DNA of 64,000 nt from SIG607 sp045605385 (GCA_045605385.1 JAZUPW010000017.1:144924-208923); one strand, 5' to 3'; shown: positions 43,112 through 52,219, counted from the stretch's first letter. The notes: generated from the sequence alone by a model not told the origin. Numbers and translations: made by a program.

Positions 43112-45026
43112 GGCATCTGCTTTCAAGGTCTTCCTTTTTAGCGCTTAATTCTTCCCATTCGGAATACATACACCCAAGTTGGTTTTCTTTAATTTCAAGT
43201 TCACTTGTCAATAATACAAGTTTTTCGTAATCACTTGAATTTTCACTAATTTCGTTTTTAAGAGAGTCTATTTCTTCTTCAAGAAGAAGTATGCTCTCTT
43301 CTTTTTTGGAAAGCGCTTTTGTAACTTTTGAAAGTTCTTTTAAAGGAGAAAAATGTTTTTCCTTTACTTTTTTGACCTCTGCCGTATTATCGGATTCGGT
43401 TTTTATTTCTTCTTTTACAACGCGCCTTTGCTGTTCATACTGAGAATAACCAAAGGGATAATACGTAGCGTTACCGTTTTCAAAACACAAAAGGCTGTCA
43501 CATATTTCTTTTATAAAATACCTATCGTGCGATACACATATAACGGTACCGGTATAACCTTTAAGCATTTCTTCAAGCGTTTCTTTGCCAATAATATCCA
43601 TGTGGTTGGTAGGCTCGTCAAGTACTAAAAGATTAGGACGTTTTTTAAGTATTTTACAAAGGCACAGCCTTACCCTTTCACCGCCCGAAAGCACGTTAAC
43701 GGGTTTAAATACGTCTTCGCCTCTGAAAAGAAAAGCGCCTAAATCATTTCGTGCCTGTGTATGGGTAAGATACGGAAATTCATCCCAATAATCGTCAAGC
43801 ACGGTTTTTTCGCTTACGTATTGCGCTAACTGTTGGTCAAAATAGCCTATTTGAACGTTAACGCCGTAATTATAAATACCGCCAAGTTTTTCCACCTTAC
43901 CAACAAGGGTTTTAAGTAAGGTGGATTTTCCTTTTCCGTTGTCACCGATACAGCCAAGCCGTTGACCTTTAAGCAATGTAAAGCTAAGCGTTGCAAGTGC
44001 AGTTGTATATCCAACCGATAAATCCTTAACCTCTAAAACTTTTTCGCCGCTTTCAGTCGCAGGCGTAATATCCATATAAAATCCCCTGTTATCGGAAGAA
44101 ATAACCTCTTCGGGAACTTCCATTCGGTTTATCGCCTTTATTTTAGATTGCGCCATTGCCGCCTTTGTGGCTTTATATCTGAAACGGTCCACCAATTGTT
44201 CAAGACGCGCAACCTCGGCTTTATAACGTTCATACTCTTTTTGTTTACGCACTGCGTCTTGACTTTTCAGTACGGTAAATTTTGAATAATTACCATAATA
44301 TTTATGAATATTGCCGTATTCAATTTCATAAACAATTTCAACAGTTCTGTCAAGAAACATCTGATCGTGCGATACAATAACAACCGCGCAAGGATAGGCT
44401 TTTATATATTCTTCAAGCCATTCCACCGTGCTAATGTCAAGATGGTTTGTAGGCTCGTCCAAAAGCAGTATATCAGGCTTTGAAAGAAGCAGTTTTACAA
44501 AGGCTATTTTTGTGCGCTGACCGCCCGAAAATTCGCCTATTTTTTTTAATTGGTCTTGCTTTGTAAAGCCGAATTTTTTAACTACTGTTTCATACTCTTT
44601 TTGGTAATAATAACCGCCAAGCAATTTAAAATGTTCTTCAAGCGCGGTGTATCTTAAAACGTCTTCGTCATTTGCATTTTCTTCTATTTTCTTTAAAAGA
44701 GTTTCCATTTCATCTCTTATTGCAAAAATATTAGAAAACGCCTTTTTTACCTCTTCTTCAAAGGTTATATTTTCATCTTCAAAACTTATTTGCTTTAAAT
44801 AGCCTATAACGGTATTTTCGCTTTTTGAAATACCGCCGTTATCGGGCACGTTTTCAAGTTCTATTTCACCGCTTATTAGGCGAAGAAGTGTACTTTTTCC
44901 ACAACCGTTGCGCCCTACAACAGCAACCTTTTGCTTATCTCTTATTTCAAAATGAAGGTCTTTTAAAATAACGTCGGCACCAAAAGCCGCATCACCGCCG
45001 TTTATGGCAAAATACATTTTCTTCAC
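43095..45026 (-). CDS. ABC-F family ATPase
   Basis: A 643-residue soluble protein with two ABC domains and no membrane part. Walker A motifs are GRNGCGKST and GDNGKGKST; signatures are FSGGQRTKI and LSGGERVRL; Walker B is LLLDEPTNHLD and LVLDEPTNHMD. The ~80-residue linker between domains and the C-terminal coiled coil (~560-640) fit YdiF/Uup-like ABC-F proteins acting on ribosomes. Antibiotic resistance cannot be claimed from sequence. It follows the amidohydrolase by 23 nt, likely in one transcript. Confidence 0.92.
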   Translation of the reverse strand: MKKMYFAINGGDAAFGADVILKDLHFEIRDKQKVAVVGRNGCGKSTLLRLISGEIELENVPDNGGISKSENTVIGYLKQISFEDENITFEEEVKKAFSNIFAIRDEMETLLKKIEENANDEDVLRYTALEEHFKLLGGYYYQKEYETVVKKFGFTKQDQLKKIGEFSGGQRTKIAFVKLLLSKPDILLLDEPTNHLDISTVEWLEEYIKAYPCAVVIVSHDQMFLDRTVEIVYEIEYGNIHKYYGNYSKFTVLKSQDAVRKQKEYERYKAEVARLEQLVDRFRYKATKAAMAQSKIKAINRMEVPEEVISSDNRGFYMDITPATESGEKVLEVKDLSVGYTTALATLSFTLLKGQRLGCIGDNGKGKSTLLKTLVGKVEKLGGIYNYGVNVQIGYFDQQLAQYVSEKTVLDDYWDEFPYLTHTQARNDLGAFLFRGEDVFKPVNVLSGGERVRLCLCKILKKRPNLLVLDEPTNHMDIIGKETLEEMLKGYTGTVICVSHDRYFIKEICDSLLCFENGNATYYPFGYSQYEQQRRVVKEEIKTESDNTAEVKKVKEKHFSPLKELSKVTKALSKKEESILLLEEEIDSLKNEISENSSDYEKLVLLTSELEIKENQLGCMYSEWEELSAKKEDLESRCPKKEH

Positions 45027-45049
45027 CTCGCTTTTTAATTAATACTTAC

Positions 45050-45835
45050 TTATATACCAAGTAATTTCTTGGCGTTAAGTGAAAAAATCTTTTCTTTTTC
45101 AGTATCGCTTATTAAATTGTCAAGCAATACTCCCCCTATATACATAGCAGGATTACAGGTTGGATAATCCGAACCGAAAAGTATTCTTTCTATTCCAAAA
45201 GTATCTATTGCTTTTCTAAGCATTCCATACCGGAAAATACCGTAGCCCGACACATCAAGATAATAGTTTTCGCTGTACTTCATTCTTTCAATATGCCGCA
45301 TAAAAGCGCCGTATTCACCCGGATGCGCGGCAACAAAAATAACGTCTTTGTGTTCTTTAACCATTTTGTCCATCGCATCTTCATTCTGCGAATGAAAACT
45401 GACAATCATATTTCGTTTACCCGCTTCCTTTAACAACAAAGAAAAATTGTCGCTGTCATATCCGTTTTTCCAGCCGTCTATGTAAGGAACCAGTTCGCCT
45501 ATTAATTTCACGTTGTTCTTGCTCATTCTTTCAATTTCATTTAAAGAGTTTTCTATATAATCGGGATGAATATGAAAACCCGGTATATAAAAATCATTAT
45601 ATCGTGCCTTTAATTCCAATGCGATATTATTGTTTTCATATACCTTTTCCCACATATTGCTATAAAGGTTATTGTTTGTATTAACAACAGAACCGCAAAT
45701 TTTAGAAACACCAAGTTGTGTTAAATCTTTTTGCGTAATAGAATCACTCATATTCAAAATATCTTTATACGAGCAAATATTGTTTTCTTCCTTTATAAAA
45801 GGATGCGTATGAAAATCAATAATTTCAAAAGACAT
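45050..45835 (-). CDS. Amidohydrolase-family metal-dependent hydrolase
   Basis: A 261-residue TIM-barrel protein of the Amidohydro_2 type. The first metal motif is DFHTHPF; FHIHPD, SFHSQNE and VAAHPGEYG supply further His residues, and LFGSDYPTCNP holds the C-terminal metal or catalytic Asp. The substrate is unknown. Relatives include decarboxylases and hydrolases of small acids. It has its own promoter and is followed by the ABC-F gene. Confidence 0.85.
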   Translation of the reverse strand: MSFEIIDFHTHPFIKEENNICSYKDILNMSDSITQKDLTQLGVSKICGSVVNTNNNLYSNMWEKVYENNNIALELKARYNDFYIPGFHIHPDYIENSLNEIERMSKNNVKLIGELVPYIDGWKNGYDSDNFSLLLKEAGKRNMIVSFHSQNEDAMDKMVKEHKDVIFVAAHPGEYGAFMRHIERMKYSENYYLDVSGYGIFRYGMLRKAIDTFGIERILFGSDYPTCNPAMYIGGVLLDNLISDTEKEKIFSLNAKKLLGI

Positions 45836-45870
45836 AAACTATTCTTCCTTTTAAAATAAGTAACAAAAGA

Positions 45871-45899
45871 ATTATATCATCTAAAGTTTAAAAAGACAA
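45871..45899 (-). promoter_or_regulatory. Sigma-A promoter for the amidohydrolase/ABC-F unit
   Basis: On the minus strand, TTGTCT (45899-45894), a 17-bp spacer ending in TGA (extended -10) and TATAAT (45876-45871). Confidence 0.8.
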
Positions 45900-45939
45900 G
45901 TATATGTCCATAATAAATCTAAAGAAAAGAGGGTTTATT

Positions 45940-46560
45940 ATGGACAAAAAAACAATTTTACAAATAACGGCGGTAGTACTTATCAGCGCGCTTATATTCA
46001 CAGCGTTTGTCTTTGTATTAACACGAACCAAACCGCTTGTAAGCATATCGGTTCCAAAAGATGATGTTCCCTATGAAGCAGAGCCCGAATACCCTGCTGA
46101 CACAACCTTGTTTTTTACCTTTGAAGACGGTTTTTCGCTGTGTGTAAGTTTAAAATTCAAAGAAGGTTTTATAAGTGCACTTTTTTTAGAAAACGCAGGT
46201 AAAAAAGCCTTTGAAAACTTCGGGTTTTACCCAAGCGAAACAATACACTTCAGTTACGCTTCACTTATGGATTTTATAGATACAATAGACGGAATAACCC
46301 TTGATATTTTCGGTGAAGAAATGCGTTATACCGGAGTACAGGTTTGCAACATTATTGCCGTTAATAAAGACCACGTAGAAACAAAAGTGAAAATTTTGAA
46401 AGCGGTTTTTAATAAAATTTACAAAATCGGCTTTTCTTCTGATGCTCTTTATAGTATAATGAATAATACAGAAAACACCTTAAGTGTTCCCGATTGCTAC
46501 GGATGGACCGATTATTTAGGCGATATGTGCAACCGATATAACATTGTAAACGAGGAATAA
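45940..46560 (+). CDS. Membrane-anchored protein with LCP-like domain
   Basis: A 206-residue protein with one N-terminal transmembrane helix (residues ~6-27) and an extracytoplasmic part. IHFSYASLMDFIDTIDGITLDI and the later VETKVKILKAVFNKI resemble strands and helices of LytR-CpsA-Psr (LCP) wall-polymer ligases. However, the protein is much shorter than true LCP enzymes and lacks the usual Arg/Asp-rich active-site motifs, so it is probably not catalytic. ATG 45940 follows AGAGGG. The next gene overlaps its ribosome site with this gene's end, so the two form a pair. Confidence 0.55.
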   Translation: MDKKTILQITAVVLISALIFTAFVFVLTRTKPLVSISVPKDDVPYEAEPEYPADTTLFFTFEDGFSLCVSLKFKEGFISALFLENAGKKAFENFGFYPSETIHFSYASLMDFIDTIDGITLDIFGEEMRYTGVQVCNIIAVNKDHVETKVKILKAVFNKIYKIGFSSDALYSIMNNTENTLSVPDCYGWTDYLGDMCNRYNIVNEE

Positions 46561-46562
46561 TT

Positions 46563-47819
46563 TTGAAAAAATTTTTAGTTTTAACCTTTTATTTGTTATT
46601 TGCTGTGATTTCTTGCTGCGGCTGTTTTAATGATGATATGCCCGATAAAGAATCCTTTGTTACACAATCTGGTTCTTTTAAAGAGGCGGAACAAACCTTT
46701 GTAAACCCCGAAGACGTAACAGTAACGGATATAAAACCTGCCGAAATAACAAGCGAAGAAGCAAAAACGCTGTGGTGCTATAAAACTCTTAGCGAAACAC
46801 AGGAACATTACTACCGAATTATGCTTTCTATGGTACGAAACCTTACCGAAGGTTTTGTTTCATTAGGTTACGGCGGAAACAATTTTTCAAGCGATATTGC
46901 GGTTTCTTACCGCGCATTAATGAACGATTTCCCTGAATATTACTGGATGCCCGATTCTTATTATATTTCTGCCGATAACGGCATTAACAGTATTGCCTTT
47001 AAAAAAAGCAGCCTTGAAAACGGCTATGGTTTTTACGCCTTCCAAATTGAAGATAATTTTGAAGAGTTTGAAGATGCAATTGAACTTCTTTGCATACGCG
47101 CCGATAAAGGCGAAACAATTTATGAAAAACAAAGAATTCTGCACGATGAACTTTGCAAACGCGTAACTTACAGCGAAGAAACCGATGACCAGACAGTATA
47201 CAGCGCTTACGGTGCGATTGTAAACGGGCGCGCCCTTTGTGAAGGCTATGCAAGAGCATTTCAGTTGCTTTGTAAACGCTTAGGTATACAAAACGTGCTT
47301 GTTTCGGGCACTTCAAAAGGTATTGGCCATTTGTGGAATATGGTAAAAACCGAATACGGTTGGTCACACGTAGACGTAACCTGGGATGATTTAAGAAGTG
47401 ATACGGTTTATACTTATCTTAATTTAACAAAGCAACAAATACTTATTGACCACGATATTGACGCCGATTTTAAAGACGCACCCACAGGAATTATAGCGCA
47501 AGGTCATTCCTTTAACTTTTCGCTTCCCGAAGCCGAAAAAGAAAAACACGATTATTTTACAACTAACGGTTTAGTGTTTAAGTTTAACGACACGCTTTCT
47601 ATGGCAAATACCGTTTGCGCACGTTACAAAGACGGGCATTTAAGCGCACAGTTTGCATTTATAAGCGAAGAAGATGCCGAACAGTTTACTGAAAATTATA
47701 AAACTCTTATTGTTGAAGTTCAAAAACACATAAACGAAATTCTAAAAGGTTCAAAAATAAAACTGCAAACCATTTCTTTTTCAAGAGACACCTGCATTTT
47801 TTATTTCCAAAAAACCTGA
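46563..47819 (+). CDS. Transglutaminase-like (Cys protease fold) lipoprotein
   Basis: A 418-residue exported lipoprotein (signal followed by VISCCGCFND). The transglutaminase-core motif is at ~220-275: GRALCEGYARAFQLLCKRLG with the catalytic Cys, then GHLWNMV with His, and WSHVDVTWDD with Asp. Bacterial members are often peptidases or amidases at the cell surface. The start is TTG 46563, 2 nt after the upstream stop, with GAGGAA before it. No upstream promoter lies between the two genes. Substrate unknown. Confidence 0.83.
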   Translation: MKKFLVLTFYLLFAVISCCGCFNDDMPDKESFVTQSGSFKEAEQTFVNPEDVTVTDIKPAEITSEEAKTLWCYKTLSETQEHYYRIMLSMVRNLTEGFVSLGYGGNNFSSDIAVSYRALMNDFPEYYWMPDSYYISADNGINSIAFKKSSLENGYGFYAFQIEDNFEEFEDAIELLCIRADKGETIYEKQRILHDELCKRVTYSEETDDQTVYSAYGAIVNGRALCEGYARAFQLLCKRLGIQNVLVSGTSKGIGHLWNMVKTEYGWSHVDVTWDDLRSDTVYTYLNLTKQQILIDHDIDADFKDAPTGIIAQGHSFNFSLPEAEKEKHDYFTTNGLVFKFNDTLSMANTVCARYKDGHLSAQFAFISEEDAEQFTENYKTLIVEVQKHINEILKGSKIKLQTISFSRDTCIFYFQKT

Positions 47820-47905
47820 TATTTATATACTGTGCGTTTTTAACAAAGAATGCCGCCTAAATTTCACATTTTAAAGCAATGCTTGGTTACGGCACCTCAT
47901 CATAT

Positions 47906-47939
47906 GGGCTGATTCATTTTAATTCAAGTGAATCAGCCC
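47906..47939 (+). terminator. Terminator after the transglutaminase-like gene
   Basis: An 11-bp perfect stem, GGGCTGATTCA with TGAATCAGCCC and a 12-nt loop, followed by TTTAATTTTT. It sits 87 nt after the stop. The region between (47820-47905) shows no gene I can support. Confidence 0.88.
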
Positions 47940-47969
47940 TTTAATTTTTACATATCAATTATAAAACAC

Positions 47970-47998
47970 TTGACAAATGGCAAACCTTAGTGTATTAT
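47970..47998 (+). promoter_or_regulatory. Sigma-A promoter of the GntR-ABC operon
   Basis: A consensus TTGACA (47970-47975), a 17-bp spacer and TATTAT (47993-47998). The expected transcript start is about 48005, inside the direct repeat at 48005-48020. Confidence 0.88.
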
Positions 47999-48004
47999 TG
48001 CAAT

Positions 48005-48020
48005 AGTACAGTAGTACAGT
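48005..48020 (+). promoter_or_regulatory. Direct repeat AGTACAGT x2, likely GntR operator
   Basis: Two perfect tandem 8-bp copies, AGTACAGT, at the predicted transcript start. This placement fits autorepression by the YtrA-type GntR protein encoded next. The link to that protein is inference. Confidence 0.55.
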
Positions 48021-48052
48021 TTTAAAAACATTTCTACAGAAAGGAGTAAAAT

Positions 48053-48412
48053 ATGGGTTGGAAATTAGATAAAAACAGACCGATTTGTCCGCAGATATGC
48101 GAACAGATAAGCGTAAAAATCGCTTGCGGCGAGTTAAAAGCCGGTGAAAAACTTATGTCAGTAAGAGAAGTTGCAGTTACAACCGGTGTAAACCCCAACA
48201 CAGTACAAAAAGCATTTGAGCAATTAGCTCAGACAGGACTTATATATTCAGAAAGAAACGTAGGTTGGTTTGTGCAAAACGAAACCGAAAAAGCGGTGGA
48301 AACAGTAAAAGCCTTACGAAAAGAAAAAACCGAAGAATATTTAAATGAAATGAAACTTTTAGGCTTAAACGCAAACGAAACTATTGATTACTTAAAGGAG
48401 TGGTATAAATGA
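48053..48412 (+). CDS. GntR-family transcriptional regulator, YtrA type
   Basis: A 119-residue short GntR regulator. The winged helix-turn-helix (residues ~11-75) has the GntR signature LMSVREVAVTTGVNPNTVQK. The C-terminal part is only ~40 residues, as in the YtrA subfamily, which usually regulates linked ABC transporters. It is the first gene of an operon with an ABC ATPase, a permease and a lipoprotein. AAAGGAG precedes the ATG. Confidence 0.92.
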   Translation: MGWKLDKNRPICPQICEQISVKIACGELKAGEKLMSVREVAVTTGVNPNTVQKAFEQLAQTGLIYSERNVGWFVQNETEKAVETVKALRKEKTEEYLNEMKLLGLNANETIDYLKEWYK

Positions 48413-49107
48413 GTGAATTATTAAGATGCGAAAACCTTACTAAAAAATACGGAAATCTTGTTGCGCTTGATGCTATTAACCTTAGTGTAACAAGCGGAAA
48501 AATAATAGGTCTTTTAGGCCCCAACGGTTCAGGAAAGACCACCCTTATAAAACTTTTAAACGGTCTTTTACAGCCCACAAGCGGTGAAATTTTTGTGTGC
48601 GGCGACGTTCCGGGCACAATAAGTAAATCAAAAGTGGCTTACCTGCCCGATAACAACTATTTAAACAATTGGATGCGGGTTGAACAGATTGTAGAATTTT
48701 TTGCCGATTTTTATAAGGACTTCCGAAAAGAATTGGCTTACGAAATGCTTTCCCGCCTGCAAATAGAGCCTAAAGCAAAGCTTAAATCACTTTCAAAGGG
48801 TAACAAAGAAAAAGTATGCCTTATTCTTGTTATGAGCCGTAACGCCGAACTTTATGTTCTGGACGAACCTATTGCAGGTGTTGACCCCGCAACAAGAGAT
48901 TACATTATAACAACCATACTTAACAACTATAACCCAAATTCTTCTGTAATTATTTCAACACATCTTATTTCAGATATTGAAGAAGTTCTTGATGAAGTTA
49001 TTTTTATAAACAAAGGACACATTGAACTTCACAAAACCGTAGATGAAATACGAGAAGAAAACGGTATGAGCGTAGACGCTCTGTTCAGGGAGGTATTCAA
49101 ATGGTAA
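48409..49107 (+). CDS. ABC transporter ATP-binding protein (YtrB-like)
   Basis: A 232-residue ABC ATPase. Walker A is GPNGSGKTT; the signature LSKGNKEKV is an atypical variant of LSGGQ; Walker B is YVLDEPIAGVD; the switch His is in IISTHLI. Its ATG overlaps the gntR stop (4 nt). The permease start overlaps its own stop by 7 nt. It probably powers export or cell-envelope stress response, as other YtrA-linked transporters do. Confidence 0.92.
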   Translation: MSELLRCENLTKKYGNLVALDAINLSVTSGKIIGLLGPNGSGKTTLIKLLNGLLQPTSGEIFVCGDVPGTISKSKVAYLPDNNYLNNWMRVEQIVEFFADFYKDFRKELAYEMLSRLQIEPKAKLKSLSKGNKEKVCLILVMSRNAELYVLDEPIAGVDPATRDYIITTILNNYNPNSSVIISTHLISDIEEVLDEVIFINKGHIELHKTVDEIREENGMSVDALFREVFKW

Positions 49108-49910
49108 AGAAACTTTTTAAACAGGAACTTATTTCTTATTCAAGAAATTTAATGCCTATGTTCTATATACTTATTGGTATTGCAACATTGAACCGCATTA
49201 TTCAGTTTTTTGAAACCGACAGTTTTTCTTACAACGTGGTTTTTATATCTTCTTTAGTTGCGCTTATTGTTTCGGTTGTAGTTTGCCTTATTATGACCGT
49301 TGTTGTTGCAATTAAACGTTACTACACAAACTTTTTTACAAGCGAAGGTTACCTTACGTTTACGCTTCCTGCCACGCACCATCAACTTATAACAACTAAA
49401 CTTTTATGCGCGTTACTTATGGTTATTGCATCTGTAATAAGTTGCATTATTGCAGGCGTTATTGCAACGTCTGGCGAAGTTTTAAGCGAAGTTTTTAAAG
49501 CAATAGGTTACCTTTTAAAAGATTATTTTGAAATAACAAAACCGCACGGTATATTTTATATTATTGAAGTGCTTGTTATGTTACTAAGCAGTATTTTAAC
49601 TTCATTTTTACTCTTTTACGGCTGTATAACAGTTGGTCAGTTAGCAAAGAAAAACCGCGTTGCTGCCGCTTTTGGCGCATATTTTGCCTTATATCTTATA
49701 GAACAGTTTTTGGGCACAATATTTATTATTATTGTTCCAAACATTTACGATAAACTTCCGCTTGAAGCCATTGAACGCTTTGTAGAAAGACACCCATTTG
49801 CAACAATACACATAGCAATTAATGCTATTACCGTTTATATTCTGGCTATTGGTTGTTTATTCTACTACATTACACAGCGCATAACAAAACGCAAATTAAA
49901 CCTTGAATAA
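49101..49910 (+). CDS. ABC transporter permease, ABC-2-like
   Basis: A 269-residue protein with about six transmembrane helices. An N-terminal cytoplasmic LFKQELISYSRNLMPM is followed by helices near 18-35, 48-70, 105-130, 155-180, 190-215 and 240-262. SEGYLTFTLPATHHQLITTKL is typical of bacterial ABC-2 permeases of this operon type. Translation is coupled to the ATPase gene. Confidence 0.8.
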   Translation: MVKKLFKQELISYSRNLMPMFYILIGIATLNRIIQFFETDSFSYNVVFISSLVALIVSVVVCLIMTVVVAIKRYYTNFFTSEGYLTFTLPATHHQLITTKLLCALLMVIASVISCIIAGVIATSGEVLSEVFKAIGYLLKDYFEITKPHGIFYIIEVLVMLLSSILTSFLLFYGCITVGQLAKKNRVAAAFGAYFALYLIEQFLGTIFIIIVPNIYDKLPLEAIERFVERHPFATIHIAINAITVYILAIGCLFYYITQRITKRKLNLE

Positions 49911-49922
49911 GGAGGTATGAAA

Positions 49923-50669
49923 ATGAAAAAGACAATAAGATTTATTGCTCTAATGTTGGTCATTGTTACGGTTTGCTTAAGTTTTTGCTCTTGCGCAGAA
50001 CTGGACGAAGCCAAGGCAAATCAGGCATTTTTCAGTCAGAATGACGACGGAATAATATACTTCCGCGAAAAAGAGTATAAACAACTCCCCTACTGTGAAG
50101 ACCTTTATATAAGGTCAACTTTTAGCGGCAGAGTAACAGATTATGACGTTCCTGTTTTAATTAAGGAATGGTACGGAAACGTGTTCTTTTATTCCGATGA
50201 CCTTAAGTTTATTGAATTACACGGAGAAAAATACTGCTTAAAAGAACTTTACGATGAATATTACAATAAAATTCTGAGTTATAAACTTGATAACTATTGC
50301 ATTGAAGATTACTACTATGATGAAGAAAAACACGAAATGTTTTTTGAATATATAGTTTTAGACGCTAAAGCAAAACAAGCGCTTGACGATATACTTAACA
50401 ATTTTGAACCTGCCAAACCGCTTGGAAACGAAGTACTTTCAAAATCTGTTTTAATATGCGATGAAAAAGCAGAATTTGTAAGATACCATGCACGGCTTGT
50501 AAAAACGACCGATGGTTTTTATATTGCTATAGACGATAAAGGTTACGAGGCTTCATATTACAAAGCAACCGAAGAGTACGCCGAAATACTTGAACCATAC
50601 TTACAAAACGAAAAGTTTGATTATGGTGAAGATTTTATTGTAACCGAGCCTGTGTATCAACCATATTAA
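49923..50669 (+). CDS. Exported protein of unknown function, probable lipoprotein
   Basis: A 248-residue exported protein. The signal peptide has a hydrophobic core (FIALMLVIVTVCLSF) ending in a Cys-rich CSCAEL, which is a weak lipobox. The mature part is acidic and Tyr-rich, with no family I recognise. ATG 49923 is preferred because GGAGG lies 7 nt upstream; an ATG two codons earlier is too close. It is the last gene of the GntR-ABC operon and may be an accessory surface protein of the transporter. A terminator follows. Confidence 0.7.
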   Translation: MKKTIRFIALMLVIVTVCLSFCSCAELDEAKANQAFFSQNDDGIIYFREKEYKQLPYCEDLYIRSTFSGRVTDYDVPVLIKEWYGNVFFYSDDLKFIELHGEKYCLKELYDEYYNKILSYKLDNYCIEDYYYDEEKHEMFFEYIVLDAKAKQALDDILNNFEPAKPLGNEVLSKSVLICDEKAEFVRYHARLVKTTDGFYIAIDDKGYEASYYKATEEYAEILEPYLQNEKFDYGEDFIVTEPVYQPY

Positions 50670-50678
50670 GCACAAAAA

Positions 50679-50697
50679 ACGGAAGAAAATCTTCCGT
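50679..50697 (+). terminator. Terminator of the GntR-ABC operon
   Basis: ACGGAAGA pairs with TCTTCCGT around an AAA loop. An A run precedes it and a seven-T run follows. Confidence 0.9.
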
Positions 50698-50711
50698 TTT
50701 TTTGTTTTTTG

Positions 50712-50720
50712 TGGTATAAT
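50712..50720 (+). promoter_or_regulatory. Extended -10 promoter for the TIM-barrel gene
   Basis: TGG followed by TATAAT (50715-50720) is a strong extended -10. No convincing -35 box is visible, since the position falls in the T run of the preceding terminator. Confidence 0.55.
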
Positions 50721-50790
50721 TATAAAGATGATTGTTTGGAATGAGATTAAGGAAAAAATTATAAAAACTCTTTGATAGAAAGGATACATA

Positions 50791-51459
50791 ATGGAAAACA
50801 AAAAAATCAATCTGCCACAAGTAAACAGCAGTTTAAGACATATTTTAAAAATGCCTGTGGAATGTTATAATGCAAGCGGCATAGTTATAAACGGCAGACG
50901 CATAAAAACACTTGTATTTACTACCGACCTTGCAATAATACGCAATTGCGATGCCGATGCAGTTTTTGCGGTTTATCCCTTTACACCTCAGCAATCAATA
51001 AGCGATGCTATAATCAAAGCCTCGTACATACCTGTCTTCTGCGGTGTGGGAGGCGGAACTACAAAAGGTCTTAGAACAGTTTCTCTTGCTATGGATGCCG
51101 AAGGTCAGGGTGCTATGGGCATTGTGCTTAATTCGCCTATTTCAAACCCAAATATAGAAGCTATTGCAAAGGTAGTAGATATCCCAATAATAATAACCGT
51201 TACAAAGGCTGATACCGATATAAAGGCGCGGCTCAACGCTGGCGCTTCTATACTCAACGTTGCAGGAGGCGCAAAAACGCCTGAAATAGTGAAAAATATA
51301 AGAGAAAAGTTCCCTGATGTTCCTATTATAGCAAGTGGCGGCAACACTTCAGAAAACATCAAAGCCACTGTAGAAGCAGGTGCAAACGCCATCACCTATA
51401 CTCCTCCATCAACTAAAGAACTTTTTTCAACTATGATGGAAAAATACCGACAAGAGTAA
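50791..51459 (+). CDS. Phosphate-binding TIM-barrel protein of unknown function
   Basis: A 222-residue protein with a (beta/alpha)8 barrel feel. YIPVFCGVGGGTTKGLRT, PIIITVTKADTDIKARLNAG, ILNVAGGAKTPEIV and PIIASGGNTSENIKATVEAG show the glycine-rich phosphate-gripping loops of ThiE/KDPG-aldolase-like barrels. Databases often label such proteins simply hydrolase. The substrate cannot be predicted. It stands alone with its own promoter; a second strong promoter begins right after its stop. Confidence 0.65.
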   Translation: MENKKINLPQVNSSLRHILKMPVECYNASGIVINGRRIKTLVFTTDLAIIRNCDADAVFAVYPFTPQQSISDAIIKASYIPVFCGVGGGTTKGLRTVSLAMDAEGQGAMGIVLNSPISNPNIEAIAKVVDIPIIITVTKADTDIKARLNAGASILNVAGGAKTPEIVKNIREKFPDVPIIASGGNTSENIKATVEAGANAITYTPPSTKELFSTMMEKYRQE

Positions 51460-51488
51460 TTGACATAATTTTTCTTTAATGCTATAAT
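51460..51488 (+). promoter_or_regulatory. Perfect-consensus sigma-A promoter for the DUF554 gene
   Basis: TTGACA (51460-51465), exactly 17 bp, then TATAAT (51483-51488). It begins at the base after the stop codon of the preceding gene. Confidence 0.9.
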
Positions 51489-51519
51489 TTTTCTATTCCA
51501 AAAAAGCGAGGTAATAATT

Positions 51520-52215
51520 TTGTTAGGCGTTATTGTAAACAGCGTTACCGTTATAATAGGCACACTGTTTGGTTGTTTAATTAACAAAGGAATTTCTAAA
51601 AAAATAAGCGATGCCGCAATGCTTGGCGTTGGCGCAAGTACAATTGCAATTGCAGTACCTGGTATCGTTAAACTTGACAACACTTTAGTTGTAATACTTT
51701 CTCTTGTGTTAGGCTGTATAATAGGCAGCGCTATTGATATTGACAAACATCTTAACACACTTGGCGCGATTCTTGAAAAAAAGTTTAACAAAAACGGAAA
51801 ATCTTCCCCTATAGCGCAGGGATTTATAAATGCAACTCTTCTGTTTTGTGTTGGTGCTATGGCGGTTGTAGGTTCACTTAATTCGGGAATATCAGGCGAT
51901 CATTCAACCCTTTTCGCCAAATCGGTTTTAGATATGATATCTTCCGTAATGTTTGCCGCAAGTTTCGGAATAGGTGTAATATTTGCTTCTGTTTCAGTAT
52001 TTGTTTATCAAGGCGCTATTGTTTTACTTGCGGGATTTATTGCGCCCTTGCTTACAGCCAACGCCGTTGCCGATTTAACAAGCACAGGTTCTGTACTTAT
52101 ATTGTTGCTTAGTTTTAATCTGCTTGGAATTACTAAAATTAAACTTGCAAACTTTCTGCCCGCGCTGTTGCTTTCCCCCTTGTTTACTTGGTTGCTTACT
52201 TTATTGAATATTTAA
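51520..52215 (+). CDS. DUF554 membrane protein
   Basis: A 231-residue membrane protein with about six to seven helices. GVIVNSVTVIIGTLFGCLI, CVGAMAVVGSLNSGISGDHS and LTSTGSVLILLLSFNLLG match the DUF554 family (Bacillus YdfK and relatives), whose function is unknown. The start is TTG 51520, with GCGAGGT 7 nt upstream. It has a perfect promoter and a strong terminator, so it is a single-gene unit. Confidence 0.88.
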   Translation: MLGVIVNSVTVIIGTLFGCLINKGISKKISDAAMLGVGASTIAIAVPGIVKLDNTLVVILSLVLGCIIGSAIDIDKHLNTLGAILEKKFNKNGKSSPIAQGFINATLLFCVGAMAVVGSLNSGISGDHSTLFAKSVLDMISSVMFAASFGIGVIFASVSVFVYQGAIVLLAGFIAPLLTANAVADLTSTGSVLILLLSFNLLGITKIKLANFLPALLLSPLFTWLLTLLNI

Positions 52216-52219
52216 ATAA

